A stretch of 64,000 nt of DNA from Seriola aureovittata (Eukaryota; Chordata; Actinopteri; Carangiformes; Carangidae): contig NC_079386.1 of assembly GCF_021018895.1 (NCBI RefSeq), forward strand, positions 15,155,552-15,219,551, read 5' to 3'. The notes under the pieces were generated by a model, which was not told the DNA's origin, did not search any database, and was given only the letters and a program-made list of their open reading frames with translations. The translations under genes were made by a program, and so were the position numbers. How positions within the stretch are numbered: the first letter of the stretch is position 1; every line of letters starts with the position of its first letter. Positions 34,532-42,263 of the stretch are shown here, piece by piece.

Positions 34532-36380
34532 TGTATGTGAGGCTATGTTTACATGCACATTGGTGCAGCTACACTCACTTTTGGGCAGCTTTTTCAAAAC
34601 CAAACTGCATAAGTTTGCATTTTAAAAACAGCACTGTTTAGCATAGGAGTATGAGACGGTTTTTTATATCTACCTTATTTTCAATTAATCAAATGAACTA
34701 TTCGCACCATCTAATCAACATTTAACCCCACACAGAGGATTACTGGTGATGTGGGATCAACCGCACTTCTTTTACTCGCAATAGTCTCATTATTATGCAC
34801 ATGCGAGCGGGGCAACAACATGTGACCTTCTCATCCCACCTCCTCCAGGCCATTTCTGTACATAATAATGTGTTCTTAGTCGAGTGGCCCGGTTGACTAA
34901 TTAATTAAAATGTCTGGCTTTCCTCCTGATTGACTAGTTGTACTGTGCGGAGAGGCATATCAGCAAAGCAAACAGCACACGTGTACGGGACATATGGCTG
35001 TATAAACACAACGTATACTGTATGCAAAGGTCAGGTTCTGCACCAGCTTGCTGTCGTACTATAGCCACACCCATGATGGCGTTTTCTCCCCTCCTCTCCT
35101 CCCCTCTCCTCCCCAGCTGAGAGATGTTGTCAGACAGATCAGTGTATTCATTAGAGCAGGACTAATTACATCACAACAATCATCCCCAGTAGACCTGATG
35201 TGCACACACAAAACACACACGCGTACACTTAAAAAGCCGTGAAGTGGATGTTCAAACAAGAGCGCATTAACACACATACTTACTCATCTGCAAAATGCAC
35301 ACAACAGACGAATCTGACTGATTCAACCCTTTACTCTCTTTTTTTTTTTCCCCTTCAGCTATATTTTTCCACACACACACATACACACACACACAACACA
35401 CACTGTACGATACTGACGACCTCCATCCCACAAATTAACACTCACAGTTGTGGATGACTTCATTGACCTTCAGTGGTCTCGGTGTAAACACTCAAATCAA
35501 CAAAATCACTGGGGTTTCGATTTGTTTCCCAGACAGACGAGTGACCTGCAGACCGACATGTGGACATCAAGTTTGTTTGGCTGGTGAAAAAGCAGAACTT
35601 CAAGTTGAAGACAGTTTGTTATTTCCTGTGATGAACATTAGCTGCCACTGGTAGAGAAAAGATGAACTCAGCTGTTTAAAATAACTAATTTCTCTACTAC
35701 TTTAAATTGCAAGACGAGCGGAATAAACATCTGTATGCTTGGAAAACAGCTGCCCCTATTGTTGGGATTCACAGAGAACGTCCTTGCTTTTAAAGATCCA
35801 CACCGTCTGTGTGAATGAACTGATAGAGCAGGAGAGTTTTAGTGTTTTTGTGGGATTTGTTGAAAATAAAAACAGCACAGAATGTGTTAGAAAAGATATG
35901 AAAGGTGACAAAAGGTGCAAAAAGTCTCTATTTTGATGCAATATGATGTCACCCTCCTGCAAGCAAAATAAAATGGCACATGCAAGACCACACACACACA
36001 CACACACACACACAGAGTGTAAATACCACTGCACACACTCTAACGGAGCCTCCTTCACTTCCTACAAGCTGAGGAAGAGAGTAAAACCAAAACTAGAATC
36101 AACCAAGTTAAATCGCTGTATGAGGGAACGACTCAACCCTTTAAACGTGGATTAACCACTAAATATCCTCATTCTGACCCCCCCCCCCCCCCCCCTCCTC
36201 CTGGATGTTCCCTCGCACACTGACCTCTTCCTCCAGCCGACTCTCTCGCAACTTCTTGATGTGACTGGAGTTCAAATGGTCCTCATGGCTGAGCTGGCTG
36301 TCGTCCCCCTGTCCTCCTCCCTCATAGCCAAACAACAGGGGCACAATGCAGCACCCACTGGACCGGCACAGCCCCAGCAT
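7021..36380 (-). CDS. dgkk: Type II diacylglycerol kinase, kappa-like (29-exon model)
   Basis: Seen: 28 exons with GT-AG borders and matching phases, plus a candidate first exon, encode about 1,078 residues. Domains: PH (about 55-148), C1 fingers (about 164-213 and 236-286), catalytic domain with GGDGSVGW (near 377) and [10 protein letters not shown] (near 404), a long linker (about 480-677), and accessory domain starting at [16 protein letters not shown] (near 684). Known: the family phosphorylates diacylglycerol to phosphatidic acid using ATP, ending DAG signals to PKC and similar targets; type II members are cytosolic or membrane-recruited through PH and C1. Paralogue choice (from recalled human sequences): LRKFKQ, GGPE, the spacing after LLDGKLL and the DIHW..PL segment fit kappa; the PH and C1 domains are closer to delta and eta; no SAM exon was found. 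Human kappa is longer (about 1,271 residues) because of an N-terminal repeat region not seen here. Family assignment is very secure; paralogue about 65 percent. Confidence 0.9.
7074..7676 (-). other. Intron 28 (603 bp)
   Basis: Between exons 28 and 29. I searched it for a SAM-domain exon (expected W.TEEVAAWL and HDIRG.ELL motifs) and saw none on the minus strand. Confidence 0.75.
7677..7791 (-). CDS. dgkk: Exon 28: basic C-terminal exon (residues 1024-1061)
   Basis: 115 nt, phase 0 to 1. [20 protein letters not shown] then [18 protein letters not shown]: a serine patch followed by the Lys-rich (I/F)PKxKKE segment present in all type II DGKs before the SAM domain or tail. Its length is not a multiple of three, so skipping it changes the reading frame of the last exon. 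Confidence 0.9.
7951..8064 (-). CDS. dgkk: Exon 27: C-terminal region (residues 986-1023)
   Basis: 38 codons, phase 0 to 0. [20 protein letters not shown] then [18 protein letters not shown]. With exon 26 it has the same spacing as kappa between KLL and the KL.(E/D)I.W motif; delta is three residues longer. The pyrimidine tract before it is a pure (CCU)8 repeat. Confidence 0.92.
8068..8091. repeat. (AGG)8 repeat forming the exon 27 pyrimidine tract
   Basis: On the transcribed strand this is (CCU)8 directly followed by CAG and exon 27, so the 3' splice site pyrimidine tract is a simple repeat. Confidence 0.97.
8761..8840. repeat. (GA)n microsatellite
   Basis: Eighty bases, interrupted by GACA and GAAA units in the first half, pure in the second half. 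Lies in intron 26, about 65 bp past the exon 26 donor. Confidence 0.97.
8905..8994 (-). CDS. dgkk: Exon 26: C-terminal helical region (residues 956-985)
   Basis: 30 codons, phase 0 to 0. [20 protein letters not shown] then [19 protein letters not shown] parallels kappa LSRNDAVDV and LLDGKLL parallels FLDEKLL. The donor is CTG/GTACAG, weaker than average. Confidence 0.92.
10071..10176 (-). CDS. dgkk: Exon 25: C-terminal helical region (residues 920-955)
   Basis: 106 nt, phase 2 to 0. [20 protein letters not shown] then [15 protein letters not shown]; the [10 protein letters not shown] string is a family signature in delta and eta. Confidence 0.95.
11571..11612. mobile_element. Tc1/mariner-like terminal repeat remnant
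   Basis: ACAGTTGCATGCAAAAGTTT followed by GGGCAC resembles the ends of fish Tc1/mariner-type MITEs. Only one end is visible, about 42 bp from the exon 24 donor. Family name from memory. Confidence 0.45.
11654..11817 (-). CDS. dgkk: Exon 24: post-catalytic helix (residues 866-919)
   Basis: 164 nt, phase 0 to 2. [14 protein letters not shown] is common to delta and eta, but [20 protein letters not shown] matches kappa (SLSDEEYAQMQHLARLAENL) best. This is one of the main reasons for calling the gene kappa-like. Confidence 0.95.
12498..12632 (-). CDS. dgkk: Exon 23: accessory domain end (residues 821-865)
   Basis: 45 codons, phase 0 to 0. [20 protein letters not shown] then [13 protein letters not shown] closes the accessory domain. 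The donor is GTAATG, slightly off consensus. Confidence 0.96.
13309..13422 (-). CDS. dgkk: Exon 22: accessory domain (residues 783-820)
   Basis: 38 codons, phase 0 to 0. [20 protein letters not shown] then [21 protein letters not shown] and INL agree with kappa, where delta has ILEVVA and IRL. Confidence 0.96.
13543..13650 (-). CDS. dgkk: Exon 21: accessory domain (residues 747-782)
   Basis: 36 codons, phase 0 to 0. [20 protein letters not shown] then [10 protein letters not shown], one of the most conserved blocks of the accessory domain. AGGI has Ile as in human kappa, where delta and eta have AGGT. Confidence 0.96.
13770..13834. repeat. (GT)n microsatellite, 12 nt past exon 20 donor
   Basis: Sixty-five pure bases. 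Read in the transcript it is a CA tract starting at intron nucleotide 13. Confidence 0.98.
13847..13943 (-). CDS. dgkk: Exon 20: accessory domain (residues 714-746)
   Basis: 97 nt, phase 2 to 0. [20 protein letters not shown] then [12 protein letters not shown], near-identical to delta and eta. A 65-nt CA tract in the RNA starts 13 nt past the donor. Confidence 0.97.
14992..15034. repeat. (GT)n microsatellite, 8 nt past exon 19 donor
   Basis: Forty-three pure bases. In the transcript it is a CA tract starting at intron nucleotide 9. Confidence 0.98.
15043..15150 (-). CDS. dgkk: Exon 19: accessory domain start (residues 678-713)
   Basis: 108 nt, phase 2 to 2. [20 protein letters not shown] then [13 protein letters not shown] is the highly conserved start of the DAG kinase accessory domain. 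A 43-nt CA tract (in the RNA) begins at the ninth intron nucleotide after the donor. Confidence 0.97.
15235..15319 (-). CDS. dgkk: Exon 18: linker end (residues 650-677)
   Basis: 85 nt, phase 1 to 2. It encodes [20 protein letters not shown] then VTFNEDS, with two Ser-Pro or Thr-Ser-Pro sites. The donor was set at GTAAGT because that gives the right phase for exon 19. No close family match, but the phases and open frame support it. Confidence 0.85.
15587..15685 (-). CDS. dgkk: Exon 17: serine-rich linker (residues 617-649)
   Basis: 99 nt, phase 1 to 1. [20 protein letters not shown] then [12 protein letters not shown]. The [11 protein letters not shown] patch next to basic residues could be phosphorylated; that is inference. 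The linker here is much shorter than in delta. Confidence 0.9.
15804..15975 (-). CDS. dgkk: Exon 16: Ser/Gly-rich linker and helix (residues 560-616)
   Basis: 172 nt, phase 0 to 1. The first part is a low-complexity Ser/Gly/Glu stretch ([18 protein letters not shown]) with no family counterpart that I recognise. The second part, [20 protein letters not shown], is the conserved linker helix. Confidence 0.93.
17156..17221 (-). CDS. dgkk: Exon 15: short linker exon (residues 538-559)
   Basis: 22 codons, phase 0 to 0. [20 protein letters not shown] matches the coiled segment [13 protein letters not shown] of type II DGKs. It is symmetrical, so skipping it would keep the frame. Confidence 0.9.
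18568..18667 (-). CDS. dgkk: Exon 14: linker helix (residues 504-537)
   Basis: 100 nt, phase 2 to 0. [20 protein letters not shown] then [13 protein letters not shown] is a predicted amphipathic helix, aligned with CETVKDFVARVGKAYE of delta. Confidence 0.93.
19680..20060. repeat. AATTAAAT-rich low-complexity block
   Basis: About 380 bases dominated by imperfect TTAAATTAAATT and ATTAATTAAA units on both strands. No coding or element signal. Confidence 0.8.
20160..20420 (+). repeat. Fish interspersed repeat (CCTTGACCTTTGA family), copy 1
   Basis: Contains GAGTTATGGCCAAGTAACCT, then two diverged halves with CCTTTGA..ACCA..AT.TAATCAGTTCATC and GAGTCCAAG, ending ACCGAGATATCG. I recognise this as a very common teleost dispersed repeat; a second copy lies at 49,868-49,985. 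Confidence 0.7.
20827..20866. repeat. (GT)n microsatellite
   Basis: Forty pure bases in intron 13, followed by an A16 run at about 20,889. Confidence 0.97.
21074..21165 (-). CDS. dgkk: Exon 13: linker helix (residues 474-503)
   Basis: 92 nt, phase 0 to 2. It encodes [20 protein letters not shown] then HSDVISSA, matching the DSVAxHLxKIL segment of delta and eta. Confidence 0.93.
21993..22080 (-). CDS. dgkk: Exon 12: catalytic edge and start of insert (residues 444-473)
   Basis: 88 nt, phase 2 to 0. [10 protein letters not shown] ends the conserved catalytic block. The rest ([19 protein letters not shown]) is the paralogue-specific start of the linker that splits type II catalytic domains. 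A T9-G12 run in the RNA lies 46 nt past the donor. Confidence 0.92.
23988..24127 (-). CDS. dgkk: Exon 11: catalytic domain, GTGND loop (residues 398-443)
   Basis: 140 nt, phase 0 to 2. [20 protein letters not shown] is the second hallmark motif of the kinase, followed by a DDD acidic loop and [13 protein letters not shown]. All expected active-site residues are present. Confidence 0.97.
25208..25316 (-). CDS. dgkk: Exon 10: glycine-rich nucleotide-binding loop (residues 362-397)
   Basis: 109 nt, phase 2 to 0. [20 protein letters not shown] carries the GGDG motif shared by lipid kinases of the DAGK/sphingosine kinase fold, needed for ATP binding and catalysis. It is intact here. The exon ends KLNLHKQ. 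Confidence 0.97.
25462..25621 (-). CDS. dgkk: Exon 9: catalytic domain start (residues 309-361)
   Basis: 160 nt, phase 1 to 2. It contains [20 protein letters not shown], the first strand and loop of the DAG-kinase catalytic fold, then [26 protein letters not shown] and GGPE are kappa-type residues; delta and eta have LRRFKQ and GGPH. Confidence 0.95.
25960..26062 (-). CDS. dgkk: Exon 8: second C1 finger end and linker (residues 274-308)
   Basis: 103 nt, phase 0 to 1. [18 protein letters not shown] completes the zinc site, then [17 protein letters not shown] leads into the kinase domain. Only about nine nucleotides of pyrimidine tract precede the acceptor; upstream of it the RNA is a long UG-rich tract. 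Confidence 0.95.
26072..26131. repeat. Impure (CA)n at exon 8 acceptor
   Basis: Read in the transcript it is a UG/UGCG tract ending about 10 nt before the acceptor of exon 8. The outer 33 bases (26,099-26,131) are pure. Confidence 0.95.
26262..26330. repeat. (GT)n microsatellite
   Basis: Nearly pure 69 bases, facing the CA tract at 26,072-26,131 in inverted orientation across about 130 bp. Confidence 0.96.
27423..27548 (-). CDS. dgkk: Exon 7: second C1 zinc finger, first half (residues 232-273)
   Basis: 42 codons, phase 0 to 0. It opens [18 protein letters not shown] and continues through CDKNCGS and [11 protein letters not shown], the second C1 finger. Very strong match to all type II DGKs. 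Donor GTAAGT. Confidence 0.95.
27755..27861 (-). CDS. dgkk: Exon 6: first C1 zinc finger, second half (residues 196-231)
   Basis: 107 nt, phase 1 to 0. [18 protein letters not shown] supplies the remaining zinc ligands (C, H, C, C), followed by [18 protein letters not shown], the acidic linker to the second C1 domain. Donor GGG/GTGAGT. Confidence 0.95.
27862..29525 (-). other. Introns 5 and 4
   Basis: Intron 5 (27862-28464) and intron 4 (28598-29525) show no repeats above about 20 bp and no other exon. Short flank duplications of the exon 5 acceptor context (AACTGGCTGG near 28,656) are visible. Confidence 0.65.
28465..28597 (-). CDS. dgkk: Exon 5: first C1 zinc finger, first half (residues 152-195)
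   Basis: 133 nt, phase 0 to 1. It holds [20 protein letters not shown], with the first His and the Cys pair of a C1 (HX12CX2C) zinc finger, ending in GLSCE. The donor is followed by a CA-rich stretch in the RNA. Confidence 0.95.
29526..29630 (-). CDS. dgkk: Exon 4: PH domain C-terminal helix (residues 117-151)
   Basis: 35 codons, phase 0 to 0. It starts [20 protein letters not shown] and carries the PH C-terminal helix with the invariant tryptophan in [11 protein letters not shown]. Acceptor TTTTCCTCAG; donor GAG/GTGGCT. Confidence 0.95.
29990..30070 (-). CDS. dgkk: Exon 3: PH domain, middle (residues 90-116)
   Basis: 27 codons, phase 0 to 0, with acceptor TCGTTAG and donor GTAAAT. It encodes [20 protein letters not shown] then NINNSFT, nearly identical to the PH domain of eta and delta. 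Confidence 0.95.
30311..30421 (-). CDS. dgkk: Exon 2: PH domain, first part (residues 53-89)
   Basis: 37 codons, phase 0 to 0, bounded by CACCACAG and GTACGG. It starts [20 protein letters not shown] and ends [13 protein letters not shown], the first strands of the type II DGK PH domain. The basic residues (K, R-W-K-R-R-Y) lie where PH domains contact phosphoinositides. This part is much closer to delta/eta than to human kappa. Confidence 0.95.
32551..32754. repeat. Compound minisatellite with nested (GT)n
   Basis: Three spacer copies of GAGCCTC..AAT..AGAAGAGAGA.G.TGAAAG (starting near 32,588, 32,650 and 32,702) alternate with GT tracts of roughly 37, 32, 22 and 14 bases. Confidence 0.95.
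34205..34262 (+). repeat. tRNA-derived SINE-like fragment
   Basis: GGTTGCTGGTTCAAGTCCTG contains a near-consensus pol III B box (GGTTCAAGTCC). The upstream GTGGTGGCTGCATTTAACCA is A-box-like. No intact cloverleaf, so this is a SINE head or decayed tRNA copy. Confidence 0.5.
34467..34530. repeat. (GT)n microsatellite
   Basis: Sixty-four pure bases in intron 1. Confidence 0.98.
36178..36195. repeat. C18 run (G18 in the transcript) next to exon 1 donor
   Basis: Eighteen consecutive C. In the transcript it is a G run 29 nt past the candidate exon 1 donor. Confidence 0.95.
36225..36380 (-). CDS. dgkk: Candidate exon 1: N-terminal leader (residues 1-52)
   Basis: An ATG-started frame of 52 codons ends at a good donor (GAG then GTCAGT) in phase 0, which is the phase exon 2 needs, giving ...RLEEE joined to KSVKEG at the start of the PH domain. 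The leader begins [11 protein letters not shown] with three cysteines within 11 residues, then an acidic and serine-rich stretch and a basic/acidic helix-like end ([13 protein letters not shown]). The start context is weak (C at -3 and C at +4). The segment could instead be an internal exon entered at an AG near 36,320, with the true start further upstream. It does not resemble the delta/eta leader I recall (...STSGQIR). Confidence 0.5.
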
Positions 36381-36787
36381 TTGGCAGCAGGCGCAGTAGT
36401 GACCTCACTTTCTTTACTTGATACACAATTTAAAAAAGGGTAGAGCTGCTAGAAGATGGGTTGAGGAGGTAGAGAGAGAAACTGTTCTTCAAACTTTTTG
36501 CTCTTGTCTGGTGCTATTTGGATTGGTTTCCTCCCATCTTTTCTTCTTCTACTACTTTAAAAAAGGTCTGAAATCTTCTTCTCGCTTTGTCTACATAAAC
36601 TTTTCTCTCATATCTCTCCTTTACTTGCCCCACCTCAGCAGTAACTCTCCCTCCACACCAGCAGTTCCTCAAACAATGCAACCCTACTTCCGCCCTCTCA
36701 AACTTCCCTTGTGAGGTAGCCACGCCTCCTCAGGTGTGCTGTAAGACACACCTCTTTTACATATGTGGCTTTCTTTAACACACACAT

Positions 36788-36822
<35 letters not shown>

Positions 36823-36977
36823 GAGAACCTGGTACATGCAAATGAGCTCTTCACCTACCTTACATGACACACACACCTGAGAGGAGTGGTGTGTGTGTGT
36901 GTTCATGTAAGAACAAGCCTATTTCCTTGAGGCTATAAATAGAACATGAAGAACCTGTCTGTCTGACTGCTCGTTCA

Positions 36978-37022
<45 letters not shown>

Positions 37023-37108
37023 CCCCCACACACAGGATAATGGCTGCTCCTGATTCAAGGCATAAAAAGACACCAACACTTACAAGAATGCACAAACACA
37101 CAAACATC

Positions 37109-37175
37109 CACCGATCAGTCACAACGTTAAAACTTTGAAACCGGTGACTGGTTTTAATGTTGTGGCTGATCGGTG
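37109..37175. mobile_element. Short palindromic MITE remnant
   Basis: Arms of 25 bp (37,109-37,133 and 37,151-37,175) pair with two mismatches around a 17-bp loop. The arm CACCGATCAGTCACAACGTT is a terminal sequence I associate with abundant mariner-type fish MITEs, here reduced to the two ends. Confidence 0.6.
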
Positions 37176-37389
37176 CAGACTCAGTCAAGTCGTGTCAAAA
37201 TGATGGGGAGGATAGTGGCAGCTGGAAACGTCACTGTGATCTCAAAAACTCACGTCCTGCCAGATCTGTCCTGACTCTCTCTGTGTGTGTGTGTGTGTGT
37301 GTGTGTCTACGCTCTGCTGCCTACGCTCTGTCATCGGACTGCTTTCAGTGTCAGATCAGTGTCTAATCTGCCAAGGCAAATTACAGCAA

Positions 37390-37423
<34 letters not shown>

Positions 37424-37577
37424 TTGCGCGTGCATTACTATGTGCGTGTGTGTGTGTTTGCGCGTGCATTACTGTGTGTGTGTGTGTTTTCTGCCAGTCG
37501 GCATATCATTCTGTCTTTAATGAGCAGAAACATGCTGTTCCCTGCAGACTCGCTCACTGACACCAGCTCTCTCTGTC

Positions 37578-37639
<62 letters not shown>

Positions 37640-39864
37640 CGTCCTTCTGTCTCGCCCCCTCAACTTCCTTCAGTTTTTTTTTTTTTTTGTCGCTTTTTCT
37701 TTCCAAAACTTGTTTTTTAAAGCACCCCCATCTTTGTTTCCATCCAAATTCTTTGTGGTTAAATCAATTCTGAATCAGGTCAAAGAGCTTCATTAGCAAC
37801 TTTAATGAGTCATGTAGCAGAGCTATTGATGTGGAATGACTTTGATAACAGCCATGGTATCTCTGTCTAGACTATTTGTGCCGCAGTGTTTCCACTGATG
37901 GGCGACAGGGCGGACACGTGGGCCACGCCACTTCATTAGTGATCGTACCTGTCTCAATTAATATGTTTTAACATTACGAAGTTATGAATTTACACAGCAC
38001 ACAGGAGAAGGCGGACAGATAGAAATGTCCTCTGCATTTTAATTTGGCATTAAGACTTGGCCCTTAGCAAGATACACTCCTCTTCTCCAGTTTATTCGCA
38101 CGCCACACACTTTCTTAAACTTGCAAAGCAAAAGTAGCTAGAGTTAACCCTGAGGTGGATCCTATCTGACAAATACTAACATGCCTGTGTCTGAATACTG
38201 GAAAGCAGTCATTCAAACCTTATTCTAATATCTTATACTGATGCTATGCTAACCTTCACCTTCTTAGCTAAAGAGATACTGTCCCTCCCTCGCAATCAAG
38301 TACCAAGATTTGCGGGGGCGGATTCGAAAAATCTAAGAACTCTGGGCCATGTTCGGACCAACATTACCACTACATCATTAAGCACAGCATCTCCAGTCCC
38401 CTAAAATGGGCACTGCAGGAAGGCCTTAAACACAGAGCCCTGGCAAAACAACTGCTGTAAAGTTGATCCTTCCTCTTTTGCAGCAATACAAGTGAATGTC
38501 ATCGGGCCAGTAAAATATGAGCAAGCGAACGTTCCTAGTAACTTGTAATCTGACCAGGGTTAGTCAACTGTTTACCCCAGGGTCATTGAGACGAAGGATA
38601 AAACAAGTCATCTGTAGAAGTTAATGGAGTTGCAAAATCTTAACTCGCAGCATTATGAACAGCCGTGCAGTGTTTCGACATTTCATCAGCCTTAAAACTC
38701 ATGGATGTGCAGTGTTACGTCCTGGATTGTCCTTTCTTTTTCCTCGCCAGCACCTGCAGCAACATGCCCCCACCAACGTAGTCATCACATCAACATCCCA
38801 CAATGACTCAGACAATAATGTTTTTTAAAGTATTTTTTTGTCATACATCCACTTTTTTTCTTTTAAGACGAAGAAAAAAAGCTAATCGTACTGTAAATAC
38901 ATAGATTTGGTTCAGGAAATTTGATCTCATTTCTGCCTTTCAAAATAAAAGTCTGTCTTCTTTTTTTTTTCTTTACACAGATCCATCTGGCTTTGTGCAA
39001 TACTAAACCTTTAGACTTTATATAGAGCCTCTACTGTTTTCTAAACAATGGACAACTATCATTTATTCATGAGTTATTTGAATTGACAAAGAAACCGTTA
39101 GTTCCTCTTTTGTGAGAGGAACTCAATGGGTGCATGAGAAATGTCCTAATTTCAGGAAAGAAAGTAGCACATGATGTTACGCACTGTGTTATGTACTACT
39201 ATATATATCACAATGACTTTAAGTTTATATGTTTTTATTTTTTAGGAATTATTCTTTACAACTTTTGCCTCGAATCATCAATAAAATGATGTGTTTTAAG
39301 GACTGAAGATACTAAATGTTAAGACTACTAAAGCCAGTGTTTTTCCTAAACAATGGACAGCAGCTGTTTATTCATGAGTAACTGGAAACAGCACAGAGAC
39401 ACTTTCAGGTGTCTCTGTGCCAGAGCTAATTAAGGCAGGCGCACGCTGGCTGTTGCAGACACTGAACCCCCTGACCTTTCAAATACGGCCATGTTTTTGT
39501 AATCATGAGGCCTCGCCGTCCCTGGACGGACATCGCTGGAATGCCAATTGAAGATCCCTCAATGTCACCACCAGCTGTGATTTTTTTTTACAACGCTGCA
39601 GTTATTCGTTCCCTCCAGCAGATGGCAGACTGAGAAAGAGATGGGGTGGGAAAAAAACAGAGGAGAGGGTCAGGGTGATGGTGGTTTTCACAGGGAGTGA
39701 AACAGCAAGACTGGAGATGGAATGAGGGCTTGGGAATGGGGGGGGGGTAGAAACATTAGAGAGGAACATGTAAGAAGAAAAACAGAAGAGGGAAAGAAAG
39801 CGGTGCAGTCGTTTGTATCTGTCAGATGTAGCTTGGTTTTAACTCTTCACAGCCTGCCAGCGGG

Positions 39865-39939
<75 letters not shown>

Positions 39940-40530
39940 GGTTTATAAACAGAAGCATTATACAGTGAACATACATATCCATCTCCGCACTTAAAACATA
40001 AGAAAAGTCACGTCTGTAGCATTTAAATGATCTTTTTTGCATTTGTTTCACACACTTTGCAGCACCACACAAGTGGGGGTTTAACATGCAGCACATCCAA
40101 AGCAATTTATACAGAACAGAAATCACAACTGTGAGCATGTTTTATACTTAAGGCACAGGCAGACGCCAAGTGAATCATCCTGCTGCTGTAAACCCCACCC
40201 ACCTGGAGCATGGAGGTGGATAAAACAAACACAGTATCATTTGCAAATAATAGCTGACCCAGATCTTTTAGCTGTTAATTAACAAATAACAAATCTTCTC
40301 TTTTTGCCTCCTGACATTTAAACTTGGTAACGCAAAGGCATGCAAGGTTGCCATGGTAACAGTCAGACTTTCGAATCAACCTTCAGCTTGGAAAATGTAA
40401 GGAAACACACTTACACAAATGCACACACACACACAAACTGTAAAAAAAAAAAAAAAAAAAAGTTGAATTTATCATCTTTTCACCTGGACATTTTCTTAAT
40501 TGAAAAGGAAATTAACAAGGATTCTTGTGT

Positions 40531-40572
<42 letters not shown>

Positions 40573-41071
40573 ACATGTCACCACATTGTCCTTGACAACT
40601 TTTGTTATTCCAGAAAACAGCAAGTAACACAGCAAGTCGCATCGTTTGAAATAGGAACTGCTTGCATCATCTGTCATGCATAAACACAACGTCTGACCAC
40701 ACACACACACACACACGGAGTCAGAACAAGGCGTGGGCGGACTTTGCACCATGGCGACCACATCCTGTCTCATGTACCTCTGTGCGTTTATTAATAGACA
40801 CACACACACCAGTGATATGTGCAACAAAAAAAAAGAAAGAAACAGAAACAGCCAGAGAGAATCTGAAGACACTCCGTTGTACTTTAGATGGACAGATGGA
40901 TAGAGACAGCCAGACACAACACACACAAACACACACAAACACACACATTTCTTCAAGTTTAGCCACATTTCATGTTTGTATGTTAATGTGTTTTTGAAAT
41001 ATCATCCAGTTTTTTGGCTGCTGCCTGTGAGGTTTGTGCACTGAAGGACACATAATCTGCTGCTGCTGGTA

Positions 41072-41073
<2 letters not shown>

Positions 41074-41106
<33 letters not shown>
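41074..41106. repeat. G33 homopolymer
   Basis: Thirty-three consecutive G on the plus strand, preceded by TGGTAGA. Confidence 0.95.
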
Positions 41107-41647
41107 CTGCCTCGGAGCATACGGACCAAATCTGGCTCTGATGCTGCATAATCCTCACATACACACACAAACACACATAGACACATGCCGTTTGGCACAC
41201 GTGCGCACACACACACTGCCGAATGAACAGATAAGTCTCTCAGCCAGAAAGAGATAGATGGTGGAGGAGGTAGAAGGGACGACGTGATTAGCATGTCGCC
41301 CCTGTTGTTAGAATCACGCAAGTAAAGGTTTTACATTTGAAATAGAGGCGAGAGGGTGAGATGATAAGGAGGATAAAAGGTGGAGCAAGACTGAGAGGAG
41401 AGGAGAGGAAAAAAAGAGAGGGGAGGTGATGAGAGCAGAGATGAGCGGAAAGAGAAGGAAAAGGGAGGAGAATATTAAAGGAGAGGAGAGGAACGAAGGA
41501 CAGGAAGAGAAGGGAAAGAAGGGAGGAGAGATGAGAGGAGAGGAGAGGAGAGGAGGAGAGGAGAGGAGAGGATGTGATGCAGGTGGGGTCGAAAAAGGAG
41601 AGAGGAAAGATGGGAGGAGATAAGCGAAGATGAAATATGGGTGTGCG

Positions 41648-41696
<49 letters not shown>

Positions 41697-41784
41697 TTGT
41701 GTGTGTTGTGGCTGGTGATTATCCCTGATGATCACACACTACTGTTTAATCTTGTCTCCCCACACTCATCAGATGTGGTGGATG

Positions 41785-41854
<70 letters not shown>

Positions 41855-42193
41855 TCTCTCAGTGTCTCTGAGGACCTAATGTGCATGCAGAAGCAATTTA
41901 TCTGAGATTTATTTAAAACAAATTTCAATGTATTTTAAGACATTTAAGTAAAATATTGTGTTCGTGTGTGTGTGTGTGTGTATGTGTATGAATGAGTGTG
42001 TGTGTGTAAGTGTGCATGAGTGTGTGTATGTGTGTGTGTGTAAGTGTGCATGAGTGTGTGTGTGTGAGGGAAATGTGAGTGAAATGAGTTGTGTGTGCAC
42101 GTGTGCATGCTCTGCAATATTCTGTTTTTATGTCCCTGTGCTGTCAAGCTGTAATGTCTCTCCCCACTGGAATTTGTAACACAGCTTAGGATA

Positions 42194-42263
<70 letters not shown>

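Larger units (their letters stand above)
30422..36224 (-). other. Intron 1 (5.8 kb)
   Basis: No supported exon. It holds a short (CA)n at 30,537-30,559, the compound minisatellite at 32,551-32,754, a tRNA-like fragment near 34,205, and GT/CA tracts at 34,467-34,530 and 35,989-36,014. The upper boundary depends on candidate exon 1. Confidence 0.5.
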
